Source: Hwangdonia lutea (GTDB lineage: Bacteria; Bacteroidota; Bacteroidia; Flavobacteriales; Flavobacteriaceae). Taken from it: 64,000 bases of DNA. Location: contig NZ_CP136521.1 in assembly GCF_032814565.1 (NCBI RefSeq), positions 3,816,501 to 3,880,500 on the forward strand, written 5' to 3'. The notes beneath the pieces were generated by a model. The model saw only the letters and a program-made list of their open reading frames with translations, did no database searches and had not been told where the DNA came from. The stretch's first letter is position 1. Each line of letters opens with the position of its first letter. Below, piece by piece: positions 46,452-53,202 of the stretch. A program made the translations under genes and the position numbers.

Positions 46452-46477
46452 ATATAAATTAAATTTTTATATCTTTG
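46442..46477 (+). promoter_or_regulatory. Bacteroidota-type promoter of candidate small RNA
   Basis: TTTG, 24 bases, then TATCTTTG (perfect -7 match). It overlaps the last codons of the 47-aa gene; transcription should start near 46484. Confidence 0.55.
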
Positions 46478-46483
46478 CGGTAT

Positions 46484-46612
46484 CAACTTAGTAAAAATAG
46501 TTACATGAGTAATTTGTTATGAGGTCTGTACGTTTGTTTCTGTACTTGTCATTATTTACAAAAAAAACTCATTAACAAAACAAAGCCCTGTTCCTATGAC
46601 GGGGCTTTTAAT
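46484..46612 (+). ncRNA. Candidate small structured RNA
   Basis: A ~125-base unit lies between a good promoter and a terminator and contains no ORF longer than MSNLL. TTTGTTATGAG (46513-46523) can pair with CTCATTAACAAA (46568-46579) leaving one bulge, enclosing a GTAC/GTAC mini-stem. The terminator hairpin follows directly. This is the layout of a trans-acting or element-control small RNA. I know of no family match. Confidence 0.5.
46582..46609 (+). terminator. Rho-independent terminator of candidate small RNA
   Basis: AAAGCCC and GGGGCTTTT form the stem around TGTTCCTATGAC, ending in a T run. Confidence 0.75.
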
Positions 46613-46695
46613 TACCACAAAGTGTGGTAGTGGCTTAGATTGAATGCAGGCATAAATCTTATGCTTTAATCTGTCTGCCATTAAATTCATGTAAC

Positions 46696-46821
46696 ATGAA
46701 TACTAAGTTGATAGATGGTGTTCTACATAAGCTGATATTCAGAAGATTCATCGTAAAAGATGGTCAGAGAATATATCCAATTAAAGCAAAGTGTTTTGCT
46801 TTTTGGGTTCCAGTAGAGTAG
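46696..46821 (+). CDS. 41-aa ORF, unknown
   Basis: Encodes MNTKLIDGVLHKLIFRRFIV followed by KDGQRIYPIKAKCFAFWVPV and a final E. It is strongly basic, ending in an aromatic-rich strand. I do not recognise it; the KDGxRIYPxKAKxFxFWV style resembles short phage or mobile-element proteins. The 5' leader contains hairpins TACCACAaagTGTGGTA (46613-46629) and a GCAGgCATAA...TTATG stem, and a terminator follows 38 bases after the stop. Start uncertain but this ATG is the only one. Confidence 0.5.
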   Translation: MNTKLIDGVLHKLIFRRFIVKDGQRIYPIKAKCFAFWVPVE

Positions 46822-46859
46822 AGCATTTGTAAAAAAACGGTGTGAAGGCTGTTTTTAAT

Positions 46860-46891
46860 AGGGGTTTCATAGGAGCCCCTTTTTTTATTTA
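46860..46891 (+). terminator. Rho-independent terminator
   Basis: AGGGG / CCCCT stem with a 10-base loop followed by seven T, downstream of the 41-aa ORF. Confidence 0.7.
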
Positions 46892-47339
46892 TACGACGAA
46901 TATATATGTAATGGATATAATTTACAAAATATTTTAACATAATAACGTGTTTTTATCAATATTCGTATGCATTTCGTCGATATTTTATGCTATTTCTTAC
47001 ATTTACATCTATTAATTTACATTTCATTTCGTTATCTTCATTAAATTAAAACAGATTTTCGGAAAGTCCGAAAACGGTGTAAACAGGTATATAAGTCCCG
47101 AAAATCACGCAGAACGAAAAAGAGCGTTCCTTTAAATTGATTAAACGAGATTAGTTTTTCAGGACTATTTTTATTTATCTACTAAAACCAAACTTACTAC
47201 ATCTCAGCTACAACCAGTTATTTGGTTATTTATTATTTCGGCATAAAATGAAATAACCCAATAACTCTTAATAATTGTAATCTTCATTAAAACAGATCGT
47301 TATTAAAACACATTCCCTTCTCGCCATCGAATTCAACAA
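46892..47339. other. Gene-free AT-rich region with two hairpins
   Basis: No ORF is credible. Two structures are visible: TTTTCGGaaagtCCGAAAA (47056-47074) and a long one with 15-base arms, GTTATTTGGTTATTT (47217-47231) against AAATAACCCAATAAC (47251-47265), one mismatch. The latter lies just beyond the trhA stop and may end that transcript. At about 46895-46990 there are loosely repeated ACGAATAT / ATATTCGT / TCGTCGATAT words. Confidence 0.5.
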
Positions 47340-47966
47340 TTAAATCACATAAAAGAAAATCATAAAAAAATGACAAATGGCCCCTGCCAAAACATACAAA
47401 TGCCAAATCACATGATTGAAGGGTATTTTTTGAATGGCATAAAAAACAATGCCCACCGTATACGATAAACCGCCAGCAAAAAGAAACAAAATACCGTCGG
47501 TTCCAATAGCGGTGGAAAGGTTGTTGAAATCAAAAACGATAAGCCAACCCATTACTAAATACAAAAGTGTGGAAAACACCTCGAAACGTCCTGTAAAAAA
47601 CAGTTTTAAAACCACCCCAAAAGCGGCAATAATCCAAACGGCCCAAAATAGTGGCCAACCTAAACTGCCTTCAAGGGCAATTAAACACACCGGTGTGTAG
47701 GTTCCGGCTATTAAAATGTAAATACTTATGTGGTCTACAATCCTGAAATAATGCTTGCGTTTCTCCCCTTTTACCGCATGATAAAAGGTTGATGCCAAAA
47801 ACAATACAATAATGGAAATCCCGTAAACAATAACGCTAAACAAGCTCCAATCTGTTTTTTCGGTATTAAAAACAATAAGCAATACCAGTGCCGCAATGCC
47901 AAATAAAGCACCAATGCCGTGGGTAATGCTGTTTAGCTTTTCTTCAAAAGGGCTTTGTATTCGCAT
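47340..47966 (-). CDS. trhA: TrhA/hemolysin III family membrane protein (PAQR superfamily)
   Basis: A 208-residue inner-membrane protein with seven hydrophobic helices. The family's metal-site motifs are present: EEKLNSITHGIGALFG (residues 7-22), STFYHAVKGEKRKHYFRIVD (about 59-78) and HVIWHLYVLAGAICHF (about 187-202), whose histidines bind zinc in PAQR relatives. Named hemolysin III historically; recent work on TrhA concerns membrane homeostasis. Located 3 bases after DUF4294 on the same strand, so the two form an operon. Confidence 0.92.
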   Translation of the reverse strand: MRIQSPFEEKLNSITHGIGALFGIAALVLLIVFNTEKTDWSLFSVIVYGISIIVLFLASTFYHAVKGEKRKHYFRIVDHISIYILIAGTYTPVCLIALEGSLGWPLFWAVWIIAAFGVVLKLFFTGRFEVFSTLLYLVMGWLIVFDFNNLSTAIGTDGILFLFAGGLSYTVGIVFYAIQKIPFNHVIWHLYVLAGAICHFFMIFFYVI

Positions 47967-47969
47967 AAA

Positions 47970-48650
47970 TTATTGCTTGTTTGCAGTTGGTTTTAGCCAT
48001 TTATTGGTTAAGTCGTAAAAATCGTGTTTCGTCGCCGATTTTTGCCGTTCTAAACGGCCGCTTTGAAAATTGCGCTGTAAAATATCTTCAATTAAATAAT
48101 CTTCTTTTACGTTTAGCGGATCGAACTCGCGCTTTAATGAAATATCGAACATACTCGCCGTGGTATTATACCAAAACGCCCGCCAACCGTTGCGCAATTC
48201 CTTAACCAAATTAAAGGCTGTTTCACCCGTTTGCCGGTGAATTAATTTTACCAATATTTGTCCTTCGGTACGCGTTAACTTTTTTAATTCTTCTGAAAAT
48301 TCACCCTCAATATATTTTTGAACACGTTTGGCATACCGTCGTTTATGGCGTTTCTTTTCAATACTTGCCAATCGTTTATTCATAGAATCCAAACGTTCGG
48401 CAGCCATTTTGGCATACGGATATACTTTTAGGGTTTTCCGGCGTAAAATTAAATAGCGAATACGGTCTTCTTTACCATCAAATTTAAGCTCGTGCAACAG
48501 CATCACCTCGTCTAAATCAATGGCTGTTCGTGGTATGGAATCGCCTTTGATAATCAGGTACTTTACCGCAGTTGAATCTGGCACGGTATCACTGATTTGC
48601 GCTAAAGCCAAAAGCGGAAAAAAGAAGCATATGTATTTTAAAAAATTCAT
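47970..48650 (-). CDS. DUF4294 family exported protein
   Basis: A 226-residue protein; I choose the ATG giving MNFLKYICFFFPLLALAQ, a clean signal peptide (an ATG six codons upstream is weaker). The DUF4294 region covers about 35-190 (KVYPYAKMAAERLDSMNKRL, EGQILVKLIHRQTGETAFNL, ELRNGWRAFWYNTTA). Conserved across Flavobacteria, function unknown. It is usually close to an M42 peptidase gene; here that gene is 3.2 kb away because the cassette array lies between them. Confidence 0.85.
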   Translation of the reverse strand: MNFLKYICFFFPLLALAQISDTVPDSTAVKYLIIKGDSIPRTAIDLDEVMLLHELKFDGKEDRIRYLILRRKTLKVYPYAKMAAERLDSMNKRLASIEKKRHKRRYAKRVQKYIEGEFSEELKKLTRTEGQILVKLIHRQTGETAFNLVKELRNGWRAFWYNTTASMFDISLKREFDPLNVKEDYLIEDILQRNFQSGRLERQKSATKHDFYDLTNKWLKPTANKQ

Positions 48651-48796
48651 TTGTAAAACATGGGGCATTTATTATGCCAAAAATACTGAATTTCTTAAAA
48701 CCGTATGGCTTAGATTTGAAATTATAAAAAGCTTGAGTTTGTCAGAAAAAATTTCTAAATTCGTGTACGAAAACTTAAAACTATAATAGTACACAT

Positions 48797-48841
48797 AATA
48801 GGTATATAGTTAATATTGATTATATATGATTGTTGCCCACA
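48797..48841 (+). repeat. Compact left-boundary element and 5' arm of cassette 1
   Basis: GGTATATAGTTAATATTGAT and TATATATGATTGTTGCCCAC keep the GTATATAG word and the GTTG junction of the larger elements but lack the long centre. The last 12 bases (TTGTTGCCCACA) are a perfect inverse of TGTGGGCAACAA at 49694-49705 after the gene. Confidence 0.5.
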
Positions 48842-48938
48842 ATTAAAACCAACCATTCCCTAATTGAAAAGAAATGTTTACTCAATCAGACTTTGGAACA
48901 TTAAATTGTGAGTCTAATTTTAGAGAAACAACCGAATT

Positions 48939-49688
48939 ATGAATAAAATATTGCTTGTCTTATTTCTGACCTTTCCCATTCTCGGTAATGCTCAAACTAA
49001 CTGTGAAAAATATACAGACAAATACATTCCTATTGACTTGAACGATGCTATTACCTTTTTTGAGTGTAAATGGCCAAAAGAAGATTTAGATAATTTTAAA
49101 AACAAAGACGAGAATACTGCAACAACCGAATTGCACTTTGGAACTGGAATGTCTATTAGAAATAATTGGAAACTGTGGGCTGGAACTTCAGATATATCAA
49201 AATACTTTAGAGATTTAGGAATTCATCATCCAGATGATATGTCAAGTATAATTCTGACTTCATTGCATAGAAAACTGAACGAAAAGCCTATAGAATTAGA
49301 AAATCAAATTAAATATTATCAAGACTATTGGGCTGAATCCGAGAAAAAGCAAAAAGACAGACAAAAAGAGGAATTTAGCGAATTTAAGATTGGCGATAAA
49401 GTAGAATTCTCATACGACTATGATTTCGTATCTAAAAAGCAGGAGAAAAAGTGGATGGATGACAAGTGTTACGCAACTGGAATTATAGTCGGACTGAATA
49501 AAGAAAAATTAGAGGTTCAGGTTAAACTCAAAAAGAGTTGCGACCGAAAAGGAATTATCATTTTGAAATATGATGTTTGGGACAAAATTGATGGAGATTA
49601 TCAAAAGATTGAGGAAGATAAAATTGAGATAATGAAAAAAGGAGAAATACGTTGGACTTCCTATGAATTGTGGGATGTCGTTGAATAA
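48939..49688 (+). CDS. DUF6794-type exported protein (cassette 1)
   Basis: A 249-residue protein with signal peptide MNKILLVLFLTFPILGNAQ. The N-terminal half (about 28-130) matches DUF6794-like proteins (IPIDLNDAITFFECKWPKED, then LHFGTGMSIRNNWKLW and GIHHPDDMSSIILTSLH). The C-terminal half has a charged helix (about 130-150) and a beta-rich SH3/KOW-like part (FKIGDKVEFSYDYDF ... YATGIIVGLNKEKLEVQV). Function is unknown. It is the whole cargo of a cassette bounded by perfect 12-base inverted repeats. Confidence 0.78.
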   Translation: MNKILLVLFLTFPILGNAQTNCEKYTDKYIPIDLNDAITFFECKWPKEDLDNFKNKDENTATTELHFGTGMSIRNNWKLWAGTSDISKYFRDLGIHHPDDMSSIILTSLHRKLNEKPIELENQIKYYQDYWAESEKKQKDRQKEEFSEFKIGDKVEFSYDYDFVSKKQEKKWMDDKCYATGIIVGLNKEKLEVQVKLKKSCDRKGIIILKYDVWDKIDGDYQKIEEDKIEIMKKGEIRWTSYELWDVVE

Positions 49689-49693
49689 ATAAC

Positions 49694-49893
49694 TGTGGGC
49701 AACAACGTATATAGCTCATAGCTGGGCAGTTGCTTAATCGAAGTTAAGGCATATTTGGAAAGTCGCCAAATTTTTAAATTTGACAACTTTCCATAAAAAA
49801 ATAAGTAGTAAATTTAAAAATCTGGCTTGTGGCTAAACCGAAAATAATCGCTAATTTGCACGCTACGAGCCATATACAAGACCGTTGGCATTA
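49694..49893 (+). repeat. attC-like element A between cassettes 1 and 2
   Basis: The left arm CAACGTATATAGCTCATAGC (49703-49722) pairs with GCTACGAGCCATATACAAGA plus CCGTTG (49862-49887): 5 pairs, a 6-base one-sided bulge, then 15 positions with two mismatches, A49713-C49871 and A49718-C49866. On the bottom strand both become T-G wobbles. The centre contains CGCCAAATTTTTAA (49764-49777), identical in element B, inside a GGAAAGT/ACTTTCC hairpin. No ORF of note is inside. Confidence 0.7.
49882..49893 (+). repeat. 5' inverted-repeat arm of cassette 2
   Basis: CCGTTGGCATTA; its core CGTTGGCATTA is the exact inverse of TAATGCCAACG at 50630-50640 at the end of the cassette's gene. Confidence 0.65.
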
Positions 49894-49919
49894 ATTAAAA
49901 AGAACACTTGGAAATACTG

Positions 49920-50657
49920 ATGATAATATTGTTTTTACTTCTTGTTTTAGTAATTCTATCAATACCGTCTGGTTTGACTTATTTACTTTATCGACACCTA
50001 AGGAAAAAAGGAGATACCCAAAAAAAGATAGGTCTAACAATATTTGTCTTGACAACAGCAACAATGGTCTATATTGGCATTGATTCAGCAATGAGTGGTT
50101 TTGGCTTTGGTCCAGAATATGAAACCGAAATAATTAACCAAGAAATTGGTGGCAAACTAATTTGCGAATCAGTCTACAATGCTGACCATCATTCTTGGCA
50201 ATTTAATATTGACTACAAATACATTAATCAAAAAGGAGATACAATAGATTTTAGTAATGGCGGATATTATGGTCGGGAATGGAATAAAGACGAGCAGATA
50301 CGGCAATTAAATGATTGGCTGATATTAAAAACAGGAGCTTGGCACGGTTCAGACAGAATTATTTTAAGAAACAACAAAACCAATAAAATCGTCACTTACG
50401 ATATTGACAACCAATTTATCGAAAGACAAGGCTTGTGGCAAAAACAAAACATCGAATCATTGCTCAATTACTGCTGTGCTGAATCTTTTGTAAAAACAAT
50501 AAAGAACAATGAAATAATTGTTGACTACAAATATCGGACTAAAGAAAAAGAGCCAGATGAATACGGTAAAAGACAAATCACATTTGAGATTGACGAAAAA
50601 TCAGGCGATTTAACAATGAAAAAAATAACTAATGCCAACGCGGTATATAGCAAATAG
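49920..50657 (+). CDS. Membrane-anchored protein of unknown function (cassette 2)
   Basis: A 245-residue protein from the ATG giving MIILFLLLVLVILSIPSGLT; a TTG four codons upstream is an alternative. Two membrane segments (about 1-22 and 35-55) frame a basic loop (YRHLRKKGDTQKKIG). The remaining 190 residues are soluble and beta-rich (LICESVYNADHHSWQFNIDY), with a Cys-Cys pair in LLNYCCAESF. I do not recognise the family. Its last 8-9 codons (ending ANAVYSK) lie inside the following attC-like element, so the recombination site supplies the C-terminus and stop. Confidence 0.7.
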   Translation: MIILFLLLVLVILSIPSGLTYLLYRHLRKKGDTQKKIGLTIFVLTTATMVYIGIDSAMSGFGFGPEYETEIINQEIGGKLICESVYNADHHSWQFNIDYKYINQKGDTIDFSNGGYYGREWNKDEQIRQLNDWLILKTGAWHGSDRIILRNNKTNKIVTYDIDNQFIERQGLWQKQNIESLLNYCCAESFVKTIKNNEIIVDYKYRTKEKEPDEYGKRQITFEIDEKSGDLTMKKITNANAVYSK

Positions 50658-50829
50658 GGCGTTTGGTGGTTTATGAAAGTTCAGTGATATTTACAAACAC
50701 CGCCAAATTTTTAATTTGGCTTTTAAGATGAATAAATTAAAAACAAAATGTAAAAATGTGACTCAGTGCAAACTTGAAAGTTTATCACTTTCTACTGCCC
50801 TACTTGCCATATACTAACCGTTATAACAC
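50630..50829 (+). repeat. attC-like element B between cassettes 2 and 3
   Basis: The left arm AACGCGGTATATAGCAAATA plus GGGC (50637-50660) pairs with GCCCTACTTGCCATATACTA plus ACCGTT (50797-50822): AACG/CGTT, an asymmetric 2-versus-4-base bulge, then 18 positions with two mismatches, A50649-C50808 and A50654-C50803. These fall at the same stem positions as in element A, while the bases between them differ but stay paired. The centre has CGCCAAATTTTTAA (50701-50714) in a GCCAAAT/ATTTGGC hairpin. Confidence 0.7.
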
Positions 50830-50849
50830 ATTTCTCCAAACCATCAAAA

Positions 50850-51302
50850 TTGAGTGAATTAAGAATATTAATAGACCAAATAACGGAATTCGGAACAAAT
50901 CCTAAAGTAGAACTGACGAACAAAACTGATGTCCTAAAAAAACTGTTGGTCGGAATTTACTCGGAATTTCTAAAGGTGGAATTTAAATTTGACGAAAAGG
51001 ATTATGAAGAAGAACCTGACTTTGATTACAACGAAATAAAGACAAATGTAAAATCTAACTTTCCAGATTTCGACTGGTACTCTATGGTTTTGGACTTAAA
51101 CAAAATGGAACCAAATGTAGAAATCGGAATTGGAGGCGCATTGGATGACCTGACTGATATTATAAAAGATATGTTGGTTGTTAAATGGAAAATGGACAAC
51201 ACAAGCGGAGTGAATGCTCTATGGGAATTTGAGTTTTCTATGAGAACTCATTCGGAACAACATTTAATTGACCTTTTGAAATTCATAAAAGAAAAAGAAT
51301 AG
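50850..51302 (+). CDS. DUF5063-like protein (cassette 3)
   Basis: A 150-residue acidic cytoplasmic protein starting at TTG, 20 bases after the GTTATAACAC arm; no nearer ATG is in frame. The layout, a helical N-terminus (ELRILIDQITEFGTNP), an acidic middle (EKDYEEEPDFDYNEIKTN) and a C-terminal HSEQHLIDLLKFI helix, resembles DUF5063, whose function is unknown. The assignment is by general pattern and moderate only. It is followed after 6 bases by a small membrane-protein gene, so this cassette carries two genes. Confidence 0.65.
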   Translation: MSELRILIDQITEFGTNPKVELTNKTDVLKKLLVGIYSEFLKVEFKFDEKDYEEEPDFDYNEIKTNVKSNFPDFDWYSMVLDLNKMEPNVEIGIGGALDDLTDIIKDMLVVKWKMDNTSGVNALWEFEFSMRTHSEQHLIDLLKFIKEKE

Positions 51303-51308
51303 TTGTAG

Positions 51309-51563
51309 ATGAGCAAAAAGAATTTAAAAATTGTGAGACTATATATTATTGGTTTAATATGTATTGTAAGCTATTTCTTTTTGGAGAATTCCAACGTTAT
51401 TCCAAATATTGTGGAAAAAATGAGTAAGTTTCGTTATGACGGATTTCCTACATTTTTTCTGACAGGATTATTGAAATATGGATTATTGATAGTCGGAATA
51501 GGAATTATTATTATTCTGACTTTTATGTTAATCAGAGAAAGAACAAAGAAAGTAATTGAATAA
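51309..51563 (+). CDS. 84-aa two-helix membrane protein (cassette 3)
   Basis: A small protein with two hydrophobic helices (about 9-26 and 52-73), a lysine-rich N-terminus (MSKKNLKIVRLYIIGLICIV) and a basic C-terminal tail (RERTKKVIE). The loop between helices (NSNVIPNIVEKMSKFRYDGF) is short. No family recognised. It ends 9 bases before the right-hand inverted-repeat arm GTGTTACAAC (51572-51581), so it belongs to the third cassette together with the DUF5063-like gene. Confidence 0.65.
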   Translation: MSKKNLKIVRLYIIGLICIVSYFFLENSNVIPNIVEKMSKFRYDGFPTFFLTGLLKYGLLIVGIGIIIILTFMLIRERTKKVIE

Positions 51564-51571
51564 ATAAAAAC

Positions 51572-51581
51572 GTGTTACAAC
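51572..51581 (+). repeat. 3' inverted-repeat arm of cassette 3
   Basis: GTGTTACAAC is the inverse of GTTATAACAC (50820-50829) with one mismatch. The sequence beyond (AAGACCTAAGTT) lacks the GTATATAGC stem, so the array appears truncated here. Confidence 0.55.
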
Positions 51582-51684
51582 AAGACCTAAGTTAAAAAAC
51601 CAGACACTTTAAGCTCATTTACAAACAAAACCTTCCAAAAAACAAACCAGCGTATTGGATTAAAACCTAAGCCAGCAAATATTT

Positions 51685-51785
51685 GCGTTAGGGATTGCAG
51701 AGGAAAGCCCACAGCGCCTTTTTTGGCGCGAGGACTTGCAACGTAAAGCCCGACGCTCCCGATAACTATCGGGAGCGTAACGCCC
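51685..51785 (+). repeat. Partial copy of the GGAAAGCCCGACC repeat family with strong hairpin
   Basis: GCGTTAGGGATTGCAGAGGA, AAGCCC words, then a perfect 11-base stem CGCTCCCGATA / TATCGGGAGCG (51754-51777) and TAACGCCC. It is related to the repeats at 37.1 and 53.1 kb and lies between the cassette array and the M42 peptidase. Confidence 0.6.
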
Positions 51786-51864
51786 AAAAACATTTCGTAA
51801 TAAGAGGCTGTTTTAATTAATCATTTACATTTTATATTATTATTTTAGTTGAAAATTTTAAAAC

Positions 51865-52953
51865 ATGGCAAAAAAGAACATTCTTAATAAAAAATCGATA
51901 GACTTTTTAGAAAAATATTTAAACAACGCCGCCCCAACGGGCTACGAATGGACAGGGCAAAAATTGTGGATGGATTACCTTAAACCTTATGTGGATGAGT
52001 TTATTACCGATACTTACGGCACTGCGGTTGGTGTAATTAACCCCAAGGCGAAATACAAAGTGGTGATTGAGGGGCATGCCGACGAAATTTCGTGGTACGT
52101 TAATTATATTTCTGATAACGGCTTAATTTATGTGATTAGAAACGGTGGTAGCGACCACCAAATTGCACCGAGTAAAATTGTAAATATCCACACAAAAAAG
52201 GGCATTGTAAAAGGTGTTTTTGGTTGGCCGGCCATCCATACGCGCAACAAAGCTAAAGAAGAGGCGCCAAAACCCGATAATATTTTTATTGATTGTGGTT
52301 GTAAAACCAAGGAGGATGTTGAAAAACTGGGTGTGCACGTGGGTTGTGTAATTACTTATCCAGACGAATTTCATATTTTAAACAAAGACAATTTTGTGTG
52401 TCGCGCCTTAGATAACCGTATGGGTGGTTTTATGATTGCCGAAGTAGCACGATTACTTAAAGAGAATAAAAAGGAACTGCCTTTTGGATTGTACATAACC
52501 AATTCCGTGCAAGAAGAAATTGGTTTGCGCGGGGCAGAAATGATTACCCACACCATAAAACCCCATGTGGCCATTGTTACCGATGTAACGCACGATACCA
52601 CTACCCCAATGATTGAAAAGAAAAAAGAAGGCCATCTGGAATTGGGTAAAGGCCCTGTGGTTGCTTATGCACCCGCGGTACAGCAAAAACTGCGCGATTT
52701 AATTACCGATACGGCAGAGGCCAAAAAAATACCTTTTCAGCGTTCGGCACTATCAAGAGCCACAGGAACCGATACCGATGCTTTTGCTTATAGCAATGGT
52801 GGCGTTGCTTCGGCGTTAATATCCTTACCGCTACGTTACATGCACACCACGGTAGAAATGGTGCATAGAGACGATGTGGAAAACGTGATTAAACTCATTT
52901 ACGAAACGCTGCTTAATATAAAAGACGGGGAAACGTTTTCGTATTTTAAATAA
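51865..52953 (+). CDS. M42 family aminopeptidase (glutamyl/tetrahedral aminopeptidase)
   Basis: A 362-residue cytoplasmic dimetal aminopeptidase that forms tetrahedral dodecamers in known members. Visible motifs: first metal histidine in EGHADEISWYV (about 72-82), bridging aspartate in RALDNRMGGF (about 180), catalytic glutamates in SVQEEIGLRGAE (about 213-216), aspartate in VTDVTHDTT (about 236), and the last metal histidine in RYMHTTVEMVHRDD (about 326). Peptide specificity is not visible. A terminator follows; it is a single transcription unit downstream of the accessory cassettes. Confidence 0.93.
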   Translation: MAKKNILNKKSIDFLEKYLNNAAPTGYEWTGQKLWMDYLKPYVDEFITDTYGTAVGVINPKAKYKVVIEGHADEISWYVNYISDNGLIYVIRNGGSDHQIAPSKIVNIHTKKGIVKGVFGWPAIHTRNKAKEEAPKPDNIFIDCGCKTKEDVEKLGVHVGCVITYPDEFHILNKDNFVCRALDNRMGGFMIAEVARLLKENKKELPFGLYITNSVQEEIGLRGAEMITHTIKPHVAIVTDVTHDTTTPMIEKKKEGHLELGKGPVVAYAPAVQQKLRDLITDTAEAKKIPFQRSALSRATGTDTDAFAYSNGGVASALISLPLRYMHTTVEMVHRDDVENVIKLIYETLLNIKDGETFSYFK

Positions 52954-52963
52954 AAAAACACAG

Positions 52964-52993
52964 AAAGCACCATTAAAACGTGGTGCTTTTTAA
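52964..52993 (+). terminator. Rho-independent terminator
   Basis: Stem AAAGCACCA / TGGTGCTTTTT with loop TTAAAACG, just after the M42 stop. Confidence 0.88.
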
Positions 52994-53002
52994 TTATAAT
53001 TT

Positions 53003-53159
53003 GGGCGTTACCCCAAAAAAGGGGTCGGGCTTTCCGCTATATCTTTTTTTACGTCATAGCGAGGAGCAAGCGACGTGGCTATCTTTTAAATTTTAGTTCT
53101 AAGCTAAGTATGGTTTTAGCTTTCAAAAAAAAGGATGCCGCATCAATCCCTAACGCAAC
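53003..53159 (-). repeat. Dispersed ~157-bp repeat, inverted copy, with nested REP
   Basis: GGGCGTTACCCC...GGGGTCGGGCTTTCCGCT at the left and AAGGATGCCGCATCAATCCC plus TAACGC at the right are the inverse of the 37.04-37.21 kb element. A copy of the 33.47 kb repeat (GTCATAGCGAGGAGCAAGCG) is nested at 53052-53085. Confidence 0.7.
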
Positions 53160-53202
53160 TTATCGTTCCCATTAAAATGATTAGTTTTCAATAAAAAATA
53201 TA

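Larger units (their letters stand above)
48780..51590 (+). mobile_element. Integron-like gene cassette array (no integrase in window)
   Basis: Three same-strand cassettes: (1) a DUF6794 protein, (2) a membrane protein, (3) DUF5063 plus a small membrane protein. Each is bracketed by its own inverted repeat (GTT-x before, x'-AAC after). The cassettes are joined by ~185-bp structured elements at 49703-49887 and 50637-50822. This matches integron logic, where a cassette's first bases complement the start of the site at its 3' end, but the GTTRRRY/RYYYAAC consensus is not met. The left boundary is a compact version of the element and the right one lacks the conserved stem. Confidence 0.65.

Noticed and set aside
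46308-46821. Toxin-antitoxin pair made of the 47-aa and 41-aa ORFs
   Set aside because: They are separated by a terminator and an independent promoter, and the 41-aa product has no toxin signature.
49694-50829. Joining elements as ordinary integron attC sites
   Set aside because: The termini do not satisfy RYYYAAC/GTTRRRY (for example GTTGGCA, GTTATAA) and no integrase is in view; kept as attC-like only.
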